A stretch of 64,000 bases of DNA from Oxalobacter sp. OttesenSCG-928-P03 (GTDB lineage Bacteria; Pseudomonadota; Gammaproteobacteria; Burkholderiales; Burkholderiaceae_D): assembly GCA_030269625.1 (NCBI GenBank), contig JAJDFZ010000002.1, forward strand, positions 1 to 64,000. Reading direction: 5' to 3'. The position numbers and the translations under genes are program-made. Under the pieces are notes generated by a model. The model saw nothing but the letters and a program-made list of their open reading frames with translations, searched no databases and was not told where the DNA came from. Below, piece by piece: positions 46,537 through 55,154 of the stretch (within the stretch, counting starts at the first letter, position 1; every line of letters begins with the position of its first letter).

Positions 46537-47792
46537 GTCTTGCCGAGTAATCTCTCTATGCGGATGCTGGCGGGCGGGTGTGAATCATAAAAGGCAGAAT
46601 ACAACGGATCAGGGGTCAGCGTCGAGGCATTGTCTTCATACATCCTTACCAGGGCCGAGACCAGGTCTTCAGTACGGGCATATTGTGCGGCAAAGGCATC
46701 GGCTTCAAACTCATGTTTGCGCGAGCTGATGGAAACAAGCGGCGAAAAAAAGAAGGTAAAAAGCGGCAGCGTCAGGGCAAAGAGCAGCAGTGCCATGGCA
46801 TCGTTGTCTGCCGTCAGTGACGGACTGACGCCCAGTCCGAGATAAAACCAGCCCTGTGTTTTCAGGTAACCCAAAAGCGCCAGAAAACCCAGCGACGCCA
46901 CAGCCATGACAGCCATCCGCTTGATGATGTGCTTCAGGCGGAAATGCCCCAGTTCATGCGCGAGAACGGCTTCGACTTCAGGAGGGGAAAGACGTGAAAT
47001 CAGCGTGTCATAAAAAACGATACGCCTGGCAGCCCCAAAACCGGTGAAATAGGCATTGCCATGCGAACTGCGCCTGGAGCCATCCATGACAAAAAGCCCG
47101 TTTGAGGTAAACCCTGTTCTTTCCAGGAGATGCTCGATTCGGGTACGCAGGTCGCTGGCTTCCAGCGGCGTGAATTTGTTGAATAGCGGCGCGATCAGCG
47201 TCGGATACAGGACCATCATGAGCAGTTGAAAGCCGTTCCACAGGAGCCACGCATAAATCCACCACCAGTCTCCGGAACGGGACATGATCACCAGCACAAG
47301 CCAGGCCAGCGGCAGGCCGATGATGGCGCCCATGAGGGTGCTTTTTGCCATGTCTGCGAAAAAGAGTGTAGGGGACATCTTGTTGAAGCCGAATTTTTCT
47401 TCAATGACAAACTGGCTGTAATAGTCAAATGGCAGGTCAAGCAGGCCGGAAATGAAGGCAAAAGCCGCCAGGAGTCCGATCTGGTACAGCATGGTCGGAC
47501 CAGTCATCGCAAGAACCTGTTCGGCCAGGTATTCCAGTCCGCCGAAAAGCGTAAAGCACAGGAGAACAAACGCGTCGAAAAACATCATGAACAGGGCAAA
47601 TCGCCGCTTGGCAATGGTGTAGTCGGCGGCTTTCTGGTGTGCCGTCAGGGGGATATCAGAGGCAAACTGCGGGGGGACAGTATCCCGGTTGGCTTTCACA
47701 TGCCGGATCTGGCGAAGGGACAGCCAAAGGCGGGCAAGGAGGGTTGCGGCAAGAAAAAAACCGAAAATCAGCGTAAAAGCATGTGATGTCAT
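46533..47792 (-). CDS. M48 family membrane metalloprotease (Ste24-like)
   Basis: 419 residues with about six hydrophobic segments. The zinc motif is '[13 protein letters not shown]', with the third ligand Glu in '[15 protein letters not shown]'. '[30 protein letters not shown]' is the conserved substrate-cleft part of the CAAX-protease-1 group. Bacterial members probably handle misfolded membrane proteins; prenylated substrates are not expected. It is translationally coupled to rsgA and divergent from orn. Confidence 0.9.
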   Translation of the reverse strand: MTSHAFTLIFGFFLAATLLARLWLSLRQIRHVKANRDTVPPQFASDIPLTAHQKAADYTIAKRRFALFMMFFDAFVLLCFTLFGGLEYLAEQVLAMTGPTMLYQIGLLAAFAFISGLLDLPFDYYSQFVIEEKFGFNKMSPTLFFADMAKSTLMGAIIGLPLAWLVLVIMSRSGDWWWIYAWLLWNGFQLLMMVLYPTLIAPLFNKFTPLEASDLRTRIEHLLERTGFTSNGLFVMDGSRRSSHGNAYFTGFGAARRIVFYDTLISRLSPPEVEAVLAHELGHFRLKHIIKRMAVMAVASLGFLALLGYLKTQGWFYLGLGVSPSLTADNDAMALLLFALTLPLFTFFFSPLVSISSRKHEFEADAFAAQYARTEDLVSALVRMYEDNASTLTPDPLYSAFYDSHPPASIRIERLLGKT

Positions 47793-47840
47793 TTTATCCT
47801 TGTGAGAAAATGCGCAATTAAAGCCTATAAGGATCGAATT

Positions 47841-48440
47841 ATGTCACAAGCAGAAGAGTTGCAATCCGGATCGGATCAGGTTTTGACAACACCCGCTCAT
47901 CCCAGTGAGTTTAATCTGATCTGGGTGGATATGGAAATGACCGGGCTGGATCCGGATACGGATGCCATTATCGAGATTGCCGTTGTGGTGACGGATTCCG
48001 AACTCAATGTTCTGGGAGAGGGGCCGGTACTTGCCATTTATCAGCCGGATGCCGTGCTTGACAAAATGGATGCCTGGAACAAGGGAACGCATGGACGCTC
48101 CGGGCTGACTGAGCGGGTAAAGGCATCCACCATCAACGAGGCTGCAGCAGAAGATATTCTGATCGAATTTCTCAAGCCGTATGTGCCAAAGGGCAAGTCA
48201 CCGATGTGCGGCAATACAATCTGCCAGGACCGCCGTTTCATGGTGCGCGGTATGCCGCGGCTGGAAGCTTATTTCCATTACCGGAACCTGGATGTCTCAA
48301 CGCTCAAGGAGCTGTGCCGCCGCTGGAAGCCCGAAGTGGAAGCGAATTTCAAGAAGCAGCAAAAGCATACGGCACTGGCAGATATCAGGGAATCCATTGA
48401 AGAGTTGCGCTATTACCGTCAGCACTTTATTCATATCTGA
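47841..48440 (+). CDS. orn: Oligoribonuclease
   Basis: 199 residues from the ATG at 47841, with AAGGA upstream; the frame opens 13 codons earlier. It degrades short RNAs and pGpG to mononucleotides. DEDDh residues: '[22 protein letters not shown]', '[18 protein letters not shown]' and '[22 protein letters not shown]'. It is divergent from the M48 protease gene and 14 bases before the histidine kinase gene. Confidence 0.95.
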   Translation: MSQAEELQSGSDQVLTTPAHPSEFNLIWVDMEMTGLDPDTDAIIEIAVVVTDSELNVLGEGPVLAIYQPDAVLDKMDAWNKGTHGRSGLTERVKASTINEAAAEDILIEFLKPYVPKGKSPMCGNTICQDRRFMVRGMPRLEAYFHYRNLDVSTLKELCRRWKPEVEANFKKQQKHTALADIRESIEELRYYRQHFIHI

Positions 48441-48454
48441 TTTTCAGGCATCTC

Positions 48455-49159
48455 ATGGAAGCGGAACCGGTTGATAATGAAGCGTTGCGCGAACTGATTG
48501 ACCATCAGGAGCGCATACGCGAAGATGAACGAAAACGGATCGCGCGTGAAATCCATGATGAACTGGGGCAGTATCTGCTGGCCCTGCGTATTGAGGTTTC
48601 GCTGCTCAAGGATGCGAGCAACGACGTCATGAGACAGCGTCAGACGCGGGTCGACCGGATTCTCGAGCATGTGGATTCCACGGTCAAAAGCGTGCGGACC
48701 ATTATCAATAATCTTCGTCCGGCCGTACTGGATCTTGGCCTGGTTCCTTCTCTGGAATGGCAGGCACGGGATTTTGAACGCCGTAACGGTATCCGGTGTG
48801 AATTTTTCACGACAGACGAGAATCTTTCCCTGGATGACGAGCCATCCACGGTATTGTTCCGCATACTTCAGGAGACGCTTACCAATGTGGTGAGACATGC
48901 GAAAGCAACGCATGTGAAAATCAGTCTTTCAACGGGAAAAGACCGGCTGGTCATGCGGGTTGCCGATAATGGCATTGGCATGCCAAAGGTGCGCAACCGC
49001 AAAATCAAATCGTTCGGGCTGGCGGGAATCCGCGAGCGCATTGCCATGCTCAACGGGGAGTTTTCCATTGAAAGCAATGATGCCGGAACCATCCTGACCT
49101 TTATTCTTCCTTATGGGCAGCCCGATGACCTGTTCAGTGGTCATCCAGAAAGGGCTTGA
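48455..49159 (+). CDS. Soluble NarL/DegS-type sensor histidine kinase
   Basis: 234 residues. A HisKA_3 dimerisation helix with the phospho-acceptor His34 in 'KRIAREIHDELGQYLLALRIE', a linking helix with 'VKSVRTIINNLRPAVLDLGLVPSLEW', and an HATPase_c domain: 'LFRILQETLTNVVRHAKATHVKISL' (N box), 'RVADNGIGMP' (G1) and 'GLAGIRERIAMLNGEFSIES' (G2). There is no membrane helix and almost no sensor domain before His34, so input must come from a partner or the cytoplasm. No response regulator gene is adjacent. Its last 26 bases overlap the end of the convergent waaA. Confidence 0.85.
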   Translation: MEAEPVDNEALRELIDHQERIREDERKRIAREIHDELGQYLLALRIEVSLLKDASNDVMRQRQTRVDRILEHVDSTVKSVRTIINNLRPAVLDLGLVPSLEWQARDFERRNGIRCEFFTTDENLSLDDEPSTVLFRILQETLTNVVRHAKATHVKISLSTGKDRLVMRVADNGIGMPKVRNRKIKSFGLAGIRERIAMLNGEFSIESNDAGTILTFILPYGQPDDLFSGHPERA

Positions 49160-50417
49160 GGATTTCCAGCGTCCGTTCTGTCGCGCCACGCTGCCGCCGG
49201 GCAAACTGTTGTGCTTTTTCTCCCATGATACGGCGTGTTTCATCATTTGACAGGAGACGGCCGGCTTCACGCATCAGATCGGTGGCGGAATGAATACGCA
49301 CAGCGGCGCCTTCAAGCACGGCATCTTCCGTGATGGCCTCGAAATTGAAAGTATGGGGGCCGATAATGACCGGAACGCCAAGCGCACAGGCTTCAATCAG
49401 ATTCTGTCCGCCAAGCGGTTCCAGGCTGCCGCCGATGAATGCCACGTCAGAAGCTGCGTAGTAAGCGAACATTTCACCCATTGAATCGCCCAAAAGCACC
49501 CGGGTATCACGTGGAAGCGGTAAAGCGGAAGCAAGGTCCGTTCCCAGTTCCGAGCGCCGGATCATGGATAGTTTTCTTGCCGTGATCATTTCGGCAACCG
49601 CGTCAAAGCGCTGGGGATGGCGGGGTACCATGAGCAGAAGTGTTTCCGGGGGAGATAAATCCGAAAGGGCATCCAGAATCGGGTTTTCCTCACCATCGCG
49701 GGTACTGGCGCACATCAGAACGGGGCGTTCGCCAATGCAGGCGCGAAGACGGCGTCCTTTTTCAATCATTTCTTCTGTCGGTGTGGCGTCAAACTTGACG
49801 CTGCCGGCGACGGTGACGTGTCGTGAACCGAATTCCCTCAGGCGCTTTGCATCGGTTTCTGTCTGGGCCGCCACGCAACTGATGCCATCAGCAGCTTCCT
49901 GTATCAGCGAGGGCAGCCGTTTACCCTTTTTCAGGGAGCGTTCTGACAGGCGTGCATTGACGAGCGCGACAGGAATGCGGCTGGCCCGGCATTGTGCAAT
50001 CAGGTTGGGCCAGACTTCCGTTTCCATGAGAATGCAGATGCCGGGCTGAAAACGGGAGATAAGGCGGCGCATCATGAAACCGGTATCGTACGGAAGATAT
50101 GCCTGCATGACGCGGGGATTGTTGCCGAAGAGTTCCTGCCCGGTTGCCCGTCCTGTCGGTGTCATGCAGGTAAGCAGGACATTTCTGTCCGGATAGGCAG
50201 CAAGAAGGGCTTCTACCAGAGGTTCTGCTGCGCGGGTTTCGCCAACGGATACGGCGTGAACCCATATGCAGCCGGCAGAAACCGGCGATGACGGGTAAAC
50301 CCCCAGCCTTTCGGCAATATGCCTGCGATAGCCGGGTTCCTTTTTCCCGCGCCACCATAAACGGAAGAGGGCAAACGGGAGAAGCAGCCACCAGGCAAGA
50401 GAATACAAAATTCGCAT
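49134..50417 (-). CDS. waaA: 3-deoxy-D-manno-octulosonic acid (Kdo) transferase
   Basis: 427 residues. It adds Kdo to lipid A precursors. An N-terminal membrane anchor ('LYSLAWWLLLPFALFRLWWRGK') precedes a GT-B glycosyltransferase: 'IWVHAVSVGETRAAEPLVEALL', 'PRVMQAYLPYDTGF', 'ILMETEVWPNLI', and 'DVAFIGGSLEPLGGQNLIEACALGVPVIIGPHTFNF'. All are WaaA signatures. The ribosome site is weak. The gene end overlaps the convergent kinase gene by 26 bases. Confidence 0.93.
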   Translation of the reverse strand: MRILYSLAWWLLLPFALFRLWWRGKKEPGYRRHIAERLGVYPSSPVSAGCIWVHAVSVGETRAAEPLVEALLAAYPDRNVLLTCMTPTGRATGQELFGNNPRVMQAYLPYDTGFMMRRLISRFQPGICILMETEVWPNLIAQCRASRIPVALVNARLSERSLKKGKRLPSLIQEAADGISCVAAQTETDAKRLREFGSRHVTVAGSVKFDATPTEEMIEKGRRLRACIGERPVLMCASTRDGEENPILDALSDLSPPETLLLMVPRHPQRFDAVAEMITARKLSMIRRSELGTDLASALPLPRDTRVLLGDSMGEMFAYYAASDVAFIGGSLEPLGGQNLIEACALGVPVIIGPHTFNFEAITEDAVLEGAAVRIHSATDLMREAGRLLSNDETRRIMGEKAQQFARRQRGATERTLEILKPFLDDH

Positions 50418-50523
50418 CGATGCGCTTAAATAAGTTTTTCTGAACCAGACGTATTATCCATGAAATAGGGGCTGATGCGTATCAGATGCGCGATTTTCCT
50501 TGCTTGTCCGCCTGAGGCCCGTG

Positions 50524-50554
50524 TTGCACATAATTATTTGATTTGATGTAAAAT
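50524..50554 (+). promoter_or_regulatory. Possible promoter upstream of the phosphodiesterase gene
   Basis: TTGCAC (50524-50529) followed by TGTAAA after 17 bases or TAAAAT after 19, in an A/T-rich stretch of the 245-base gap between waaA and the endonuclease/phosphatase gene. Confidence 0.4.
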
Positions 50555-50662
50555 ATCTCATGTGTTTAATTTCTTTCTGGCAATTGTTTCTGACTCGGAG
50601 CAGCCCATTGAGAAATCGGCAGCACGGGTCATGTAAATGGCCGGGGAGCAGTGTCAACGACT

Positions 50663-51457
50663 ATGAAGTTACGAATCGCGACATACAACATCCATAAAGG
50701 TGTTTCCGCTGTGGGAGGCCTCCCGCGAGTCCATGATTTGAAAAAAAGCATGTCATCGTTGGCCGCGGATGTTATTTTCCTTCAGGAAGTACAGGGACGC
50801 CATGACTGGCTGGCGCTCAGCCAGTCCGGGCAATGGCCATCCGAGGCGCAGCATGAATTCCTGGCCGGACAGTATCACCATTCCGCCTATGGAAAGAATG
50901 CCGTTTATGATCATGGCCATCACGGTAATGCGCTTTTGAGCGCCTATCCGATCATTTCACAGAACAACCACGATATTTCCGATCACGCACTGGAGTCGAG
51001 GGGGCTTTTGCATTGTGTCCTTCAGACGCCGGAGGCCAAGGTGCACTGCTATGTGGTTCATCTCGGCCTTCTGGAAGGAAGCCGCCGCCGCCAGACGCAA
51101 ATGCTGATTGACAATGTCTATCGCTCCACGCCTGCCAATGCCCCGATTATCATTGCCGGAGATTTCAACGACTGGGGTAACCATCTGTCAGACGATATCA
51201 GGGATGCTCTTGGCGTGAAAGAGGTTTTCGACAGCCGTCCACCCAAAAAAGGGATTGCATCCTGTATCAGGAAACTGTCAGGCAGAACGCCCAAGCCGCA
51301 GCCGGCCCGGACTTTTCCGGCGGCCTTTCCCTGTCTGCCGCTGGACCGGATCTATGTTCGGGGCTTCAAGGTGGATTCGGCGACCGTCATGCATGGCCGT
51401 CGCTGGGCAAAGGTATCTGACCATGCGCCCATCGTGGCGTCATTGACAATGGAATAG
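50663..51457 (+). CDS. Endonuclease/exonuclease/phosphatase-family protein (YbhP-like)
   Basis: 264 residues from the ATG at 50663; a GTG four codons upstream is also possible, and the GGGGAG at about 50643 is awkwardly placed for both. Active-site blocks: 'RIATYNIHKGVSAVGG', 'DVIFLQEVQGR', 'PIIIAGDFNDWG', 'LPLDRIYVRG' and 'KVSDHAPIVASL'. Such enzymes cut phosphodiesters in nucleic acids or lipids. Pairing with clsB, as in the E. coli ybhP-clsB locus, suggests a lipid link, which is inference. Confidence 0.85.
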   Translation: MKLRIATYNIHKGVSAVGGLPRVHDLKKSMSSLAADVIFLQEVQGRHDWLALSQSGQWPSEAQHEFLAGQYHHSAYGKNAVYDHGHHGNALLSAYPIISQNNHDISDHALESRGLLHCVLQTPEAKVHCYVVHLGLLEGSRRRQTQMLIDNVYRSTPANAPIIIAGDFNDWGNHLSDDIRDALGVKEVFDSRPPKKGIASCIRKLSGRTPKPQPARTFPAAFPCLPLDRIYVRGFKVDSATVMHGRRWAKVSDHAPIVASLTME

Positions 51458-51493
51458 CATGAGGCAGGCCGTCTCAGCCTGTCTCGGGATATA

Positions 51494-52675
51494 ATGCGGT
51501 GCATCATGCTGGTGCGCCCCGGATCGCTTATCTCTGACAATCATCTCACGCTTTTGGATAGCGGGCGGGAGTATTTCCCCGAGTTGATCAGGCAAATCAA
51601 TGAGGCCAGGTCGGAAATCTATTTTGAAACCTATATTTTTTATCCCGACGAAGTTGGCCGGGCGGTCATGCGTGCCCTGCAGCAGGCTGCGCAGCGGGGT
51701 GTCCAGGTCCATGTCATTACCGACTGGTTCGGCACAGGGATGAGATTGTGCCGGCTGCTCAGGCGTGAATTTGAAAAGGCCGGCGTGCACTTCAGGGTTT
51801 TCAACCCCTGGTTTTACCGCGGCCTGGCCAGGCAGCACCGGAAAGTGTGCGTAATTGACCATCAGCATGCCTTTGTCGGCGGCATCAATATCCTGGACGA
51901 TTACCGTTATGACTACAGCAAAAAAAAGCGCTTTCTGCAAGCGCCGCGCTGGGACTTTGCCGTTCTGGTTGAGGGCCCGATCCTGAATCTTATCCAGCAG
52001 GAGGTCGAGGCTTTCTGGGAGCGGGTAGGGCATATGCCGATCAGAAGCCGTTTTCGCAAGTACCGCACGTCTTTCAAACGGAAATTCGCGATCGCCAAGG
52101 TGGCGCTCGCCGGATTTGTCGTACGGGATAATTTCCGCAATCGCCGCACGATCCAGCGCGCCTATTTGCGGGCAATGGGCCGGGCCAGGCGCGAGATTAT
52201 ACTGGTAACGCCGTATTTTGCGCCTGGCCGCAAATTCCGCTCGGCGCTGATTTCGGCTGCCGGGCGCGGGGTGAAGGTAACGCTTTTGATTGGCATTGGC
52301 GAGTTCTGGTGGCAGGATGCCATAGCCAAATCTTTTTTCCCGAAACTGCTCAAAAGCGGCGTGCGGCTTTACGAGTACCGCAAAACGCAATTGCATGGCA
52401 AGGTGGCAGTCGTGGACGATACCTGGGCAACAGTGGGTTCCAGTAATTGCGATGGCCTGAGTCTTTTTATCAACCACGAGGCTAATGTCATTGTCAGGGA
52501 TACGGAATTTGCCTCCACATTGCGGGAGCATATTTTTACCGGTATTGCGGATGCCGAGGAAATTCACCTGGAGGATTTCAAACGCATGCCGTGGTACCGG
52601 CGTTTCTGGTACGGCACCGCCCATCTGATCTATCGTTCCATCATGCGAACGGTGACGTGGGGAGACTACAACTGA
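51494..52675 (+). CDS. clsB: Cardiolipin synthase B-type phospholipase D protein
   Basis: 393 residues (an ATG four codons later is an equal candidate start). Two HxKx4D motifs, 'QHRKVCVIDHQHAFVGGINI' and 'LHGKVAVVDDTWATVGSSN', mark the phospholipase D fold. No N-terminal membrane helices are present, unlike ClsA. 'EIYFETYIFYPDEVGRAVM' and 'RRFWYGTAHLIYR' match ClsB. It joins phosphatidyl groups to make cardiolipin. It is 36 bases after the phosphodiesterase gene. Confidence 0.9.
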   Translation: MRCIMLVRPGSLISDNHLTLLDSGREYFPELIRQINEARSEIYFETYIFYPDEVGRAVMRALQQAAQRGVQVHVITDWFGTGMRLCRLLRREFEKAGVHFRVFNPWFYRGLARQHRKVCVIDHQHAFVGGINILDDYRYDYSKKKRFLQAPRWDFAVLVEGPILNLIQQEVEAFWERVGHMPIRSRFRKYRTSFKRKFAIAKVALAGFVVRDNFRNRRTIQRAYLRAMGRARREIILVTPYFAPGRKFRSALISAAGRGVKVTLLIGIGEFWWQDAIAKSFFPKLLKSGVRLYEYRKTQLHGKVAVVDDTWATVGSSNCDGLSLFINHEANVIVRDTEFASTLREHIFTGIADAEEIHLEDFKRMPWYRRFWYGTAHLIYRSIMRTVTWGDYN

Positions 52676-52679
52676 GTGG

Positions 52680-52706
52680 TTGCCAAAGCGTGACTCGCGG
52701 TACAAT
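52680..52706 (+). promoter_or_regulatory. rnpB promoter
   Basis: TACAAT (52701-52706) as -10 and TTGCCA (52680-52685) as -35, with a short 15-base spacer. It sits 6 bases before the RNase P RNA, as expected. Confidence 0.55.
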
Positions 52707-52711
52707 AAACA

Positions 52712-53038
52712 TGGAAGCAAGCCAGACAGCCGCTGGTCACAATAGTGACGGGAGGAAGGTCCGGACACCACAGAGCAGGGTGACGGCTAACGGCCGTCCG
52801 CTGAAAGCCGCGAGGTATAAGGCGAGGAACAGGGCCACAGAGACGAGCGTATTCAGTTACGGTGAAACGCGGTAACCTCCACCTGGTGCAATTCCAAGTA
52901 GGCACGCGATGAGGCGGCTCGCGGAGCGTGCGGGTAGGAAGCTTGAGCGCCGGAGTAATCCGGCGCCTAGATGAATGGCTGTCATAGCAAACGGTTTTTC
53001 CGGTTGCCGTAACAGAATCCGGCCTATCGGCTTGCTTT
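52712..53038 (+). ncRNA. rnpB: RNase P RNA, bacterial class A
   Basis: About 327 bases. The ends pair (GAAGCAAGCC near 52714 with GGCTTGCTTT near 53029). The highly conserved core is present: 'GGGAGGAAGGTCCGGAC' near 52750, 'CAGAGCAGGGTGACGGCTAA' just after, 'GGTGAAACGCGGTAACCTCC' near 52860 and 'ATGAATGGCTGTC' near 52971. It is the catalytic RNA that trims tRNA 5' ends. Exact ends are estimated from pairing. It lies between clsB and mraZ, a common betaproteobacterial arrangement. Confidence 0.95.
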
Positions 53039-53050
53039 TATTTTTCACAG

Positions 53051-53096
53051 AAGGGTACGTCAGCCTGAAAAGGGCTGACGTACCCTTTTTCTTTTT
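53051..53096 (+). terminator. Terminator after rnpB
   Basis: AAGGGTACGTCAGCC (53051-53065) and GGCTGACGTACCCTT (53073-53087) form a perfect 15-bp stem with a short loop, followed by T-rich sequence. It is one of the strongest hairpins in the window. Confidence 0.9.
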
Positions 53097-53369
53097 TCAG
53101 CGCTCATGTCATTCGACTTGAAATGCGACGGGTTTACCCCTGTTTTTACTGTGAAAAAAATTGATCTGAATCAGGTTTTCCGACTTTGTCTCTTTTTTGG
53201 CATGAAAAGGGCGGTTTTTTGGATATACATGTTTTTACCTGAGAGGTCACTTTCACAGCAATTCGTAAGTCGCTAATTTTTATGGAAATTTATTTTTGCG
53301 CGTTATGACGAAATGTCTCTAAGTTATTGAGTTCATTAAGATTTTTTTTGTTTTTTTGATCAAAAACGC
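53097..53369. other. A/T-rich gene-free spacer upstream of the dcw promoter
   Basis: About 270 bases with no convincing gene. A 56-codon frame (53106-53276) opens with ATG but has no ribosome site and a composition unlike neighbouring genes, so I do not call it. The last 30 bases hold long T-runs (53342-53357) just before the -35 box and may act as an UP element. Confidence 0.5.
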
Positions 53370-53397
53370 TTGACCAGTGACGCCGGCTTCCTCTAAA
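53370..53397 (+). promoter_or_regulatory. Promoter of the dcw cluster
   Basis: TTGACC (53370-53375), a 16-base spacer and TCTAAA (53392-53397). The MraZ repeats start at the next base, so the transcription start falls inside them and repressor binding would block it. Confidence 0.65.
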
Positions 53398-53437
53398 GTG
53401 GGAAAAGGTGTAAAAAAGTGGCATTTTGTGGGAATTG
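53398..53437 (+). promoter_or_regulatory. MraZ operator: four 10-bp direct repeats
   Basis: GTGGGAAAAG, GTGTAAAAAA, GTGGCATTTT and GTGGGAATTG stand head to tail with an exact 10-base period. Known MraZ boxes are GTGGG- or AAAGTG-type direct repeats at 10-base steps just before mraZ, three in E. coli and similar sets elsewhere. Position and period make this the MraZ autoregulatory site. Confidence 0.85.
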
Positions 53438-53488
53438 TCCGTGTAGTTCTCAGTTGGTTGGTGTTGTTGTTTTTTTAAAGGGGTGTTT

Positions 53489-53917
53489 GTGTTTCAGGGT
53501 GCGTCCTCCATCACGCTTGATGCCAAGGGCCGGATTTCAATTCCGGCCCGGCATCGTGATGCATTATCGCTGCAATGCGAGGGACGTGTCACGCTGACAC
53601 GCCATCCCCACGGATGCCTGCTGTTTTTTCCACGGCCTGTGTGGGAAAACCACCGGGAGCAGATTGCCGCGTGGCCGATGTCGGCCAGGGCGTGGCAGCG
53701 GATTTTCCTGGGGAGTGCCTCTGATGTGGAAATGGATTCAGCCGGGCGGATTCTTGTTTCTCCTGAACTCCGTCAGGTGGCGGGATTAAAGCGTGAAGTC
53801 ATGCTGCTGGGCATGGGATCTCATTTCGAGATATGGGATGCCGGCAGGCTGGCGGAAAGCGAGGCTGAGGCCATGGCCGCCGGTATGCCTGATGTGTTGC
53901 GGGATTTTTCGTTTTAA
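53489..53917 (+). CDS. mraZ: Transcriptional regulator MraZ
   Basis: 142 residues from the GTG at 53489. I prefer it to the GTG at 53483 because AAAGGGG (53477-53483) then has proper spacing and the product begins '[24 protein letters not shown]', as MraZ does. Two SpoVT-AbrB-like repeats are visible, the second around '[20 protein letters not shown]'. It forms a ring that binds the repeats upstream and represses the dcw genes. rsmH starts 11 bases after it. Confidence 0.95.
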   Translation: MFQGASSITLDAKGRISIPARHRDALSLQCEGRVTLTRHPHGCLLFFPRPVWENHREQIAAWPMSARAWQRIFLGSASDVEMDSAGRILVSPELRQVAGLKREVMLLGMGSHFEIWDAGRLAESEAEAMAAGMPDVLRDFSF

Positions 53918-53928
53918 GTGCAGCCGGG

Positions 53929-54882
53929 ATGCCGGATCTGAGCCATCATTCCGTCCTGCTGGCAGAGGCCGTTGATTCGCTTGCCATAGAGGGAGAGCGG
54001 ACTAATGGTGTTTATCTTGACGGTACATTTGGCCGTGGCGGTCACAGCAGGTTGATTTTGGAGCGGCTGGGCGAAAAAGGGCGCCTGATTGCTTTTGACA
54101 AGGACCTCCAGGCAGTGGCTGTGGCAAAGGGGATTGAGGATACGCGTTTTGAGATTGTGCATGAAAGTTTTGCCGATCTTGATGCGGTACTCGATTCGCG
54201 TGGTATTGAAAAAATAGACGGGATATTACTGGATCTGGGGATTTCATCACCACAGGTGGATGACCCGGATCGCGGTTTCAGTTTTCGTCTGGATGGTCCG
54301 CTGGATATGCGAATGGACACCACGCGCGGTGTTTCTGCAGCACAGTGGCTGGCATCCGAAAGTGAACAAAAGATTGCGGAGGTAATACGTGAGTATGGGG
54401 AAGAACGGTTTGCTGTTCAGGTTGCAAAGGCGATTGTTGATGGCCGGAAGGCCGCGCCCATTATTGGCACGAGGCAGCTTGCCGGCATCGTGGCAAAGGC
54501 AGTTAAAACGCGCGAGAAAGGTAAGGATCCAGCAACGCGCACCTTTCAGGCTATACGGATTTATGTCAACAAAGAACTTGAGGATCTGGAGGTAGGACTA
54601 GAGAAAGCCTGGAAACGGCTGGCATTGAACGGGAGAATGGCGGTGATCAGTTTTCATTCACTTGAAGACCGTATCGTAAAGCGTTTTTTTGCCGACAGGG
54701 CAACTGTCAGGCAGCCGGACCGCCGCCTGCCGATTCGTGCTGCAGAGCTTCCCCAGGCGGATATGAAACACATTGGCAGGAAAAAGCCTTCTGCTGCAGA
54801 AGTGGCTGCCAATCCCCGTGCCCGCTCTGCCATGCTCCGCGTGGTCGAGCGAATCTCGTTTTCGGGCAGGGGTGAGGCATGA
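53929..54882 (+). CDS. rsmH: 16S rRNA (cytosine(1402)-N(4))-methyltransferase
   Basis: 317 residues. It methylates C1402 in the ribosomal P site. SAM-binding blocks: '[13 protein letters not shown]', '[18 protein letters not shown]', '[24 protein letters not shown]' and '[12 protein letters not shown]', with '[18 protein letters not shown]' later. The end overlaps ftsL by four bases (ATGA). Confidence 0.95.
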   Translation: MPDLSHHSVLLAEAVDSLAIEGERTNGVYLDGTFGRGGHSRLILERLGEKGRLIAFDKDLQAVAVAKGIEDTRFEIVHESFADLDAVLDSRGIEKIDGILLDLGISSPQVDDPDRGFSFRLDGPLDMRMDTTRGVSAAQWLASESEQKIAEVIREYGEERFAVQVAKAIVDGRKAAPIIGTRQLAGIVAKAVKTREKGKDPATRTFQAIRIYVNKELEDLEVGLEKAWKRLALNGRMAVISFHSLEDRIVKRFFADRATVRQPDRRLPIRAAELPQADMKHIGRKKPSAAEVAANPRARSAMLRVVERISFSGRGEA

Positions 54883-55154
54883 GAAGCGGGCGAGTGCAGA
54901 TTATCCTGGTTATGGCGCTGCTTTTGAGTGCGCTGATGCTGGTCAACGCCAGGTACCAGTCCCGCCGGCTTTTTGTGGAACTGGAGTTTGAGCTGACGCA
55001 GGCGCGCCAGCTGGATGTGGAGTGGTCGCAACTGCAGCTTGACCAGTCCAGTCTGGGAAAGCATGCCCGTATCGAAACCAGTGCCAGGCGTGATCTGAAC
55101 ATGGTGCATGTCACGCCGGCCAATACGCGATTTATGACGGTGACAACAAAATGA
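54879..55154 (+). CDS. ftsL: Cell division protein FtsL
   Basis: 91 residues. A short cytoplasmic end, one membrane helix (about 6-22) and a periplasmic coiled coil ('[25 protein letters not shown]'), as in FtsL. It forms the FtsQLB complex that activates septal wall synthesis. It overlaps rsmH and ftsI by four bases each. Confidence 0.9.
   Translation: MRSGRVQIILVMALLLSALMLVNARYQSRRLFVELEFELTQARQLDVEWSQLQLDQSSLGKHARIETSARRDLNMVHVTPANTRFMTVTTK

Noticed and set aside
51440..52771. A 443-codon frame antisense to clsB
   Set aside because: It is a shadow of clsB: the plus strand carries both HKD motifs. The antisense product has no domain and is rich in His, Arg and Pro.
53106..53276. A 56-codon open frame between rnpB and mraZ
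   Set aside because: It has no ribosome site, sits just after the rnpB terminator without a clear promoter and has Phe-rich, A/T-driven composition. Chance is the simpler explanation.
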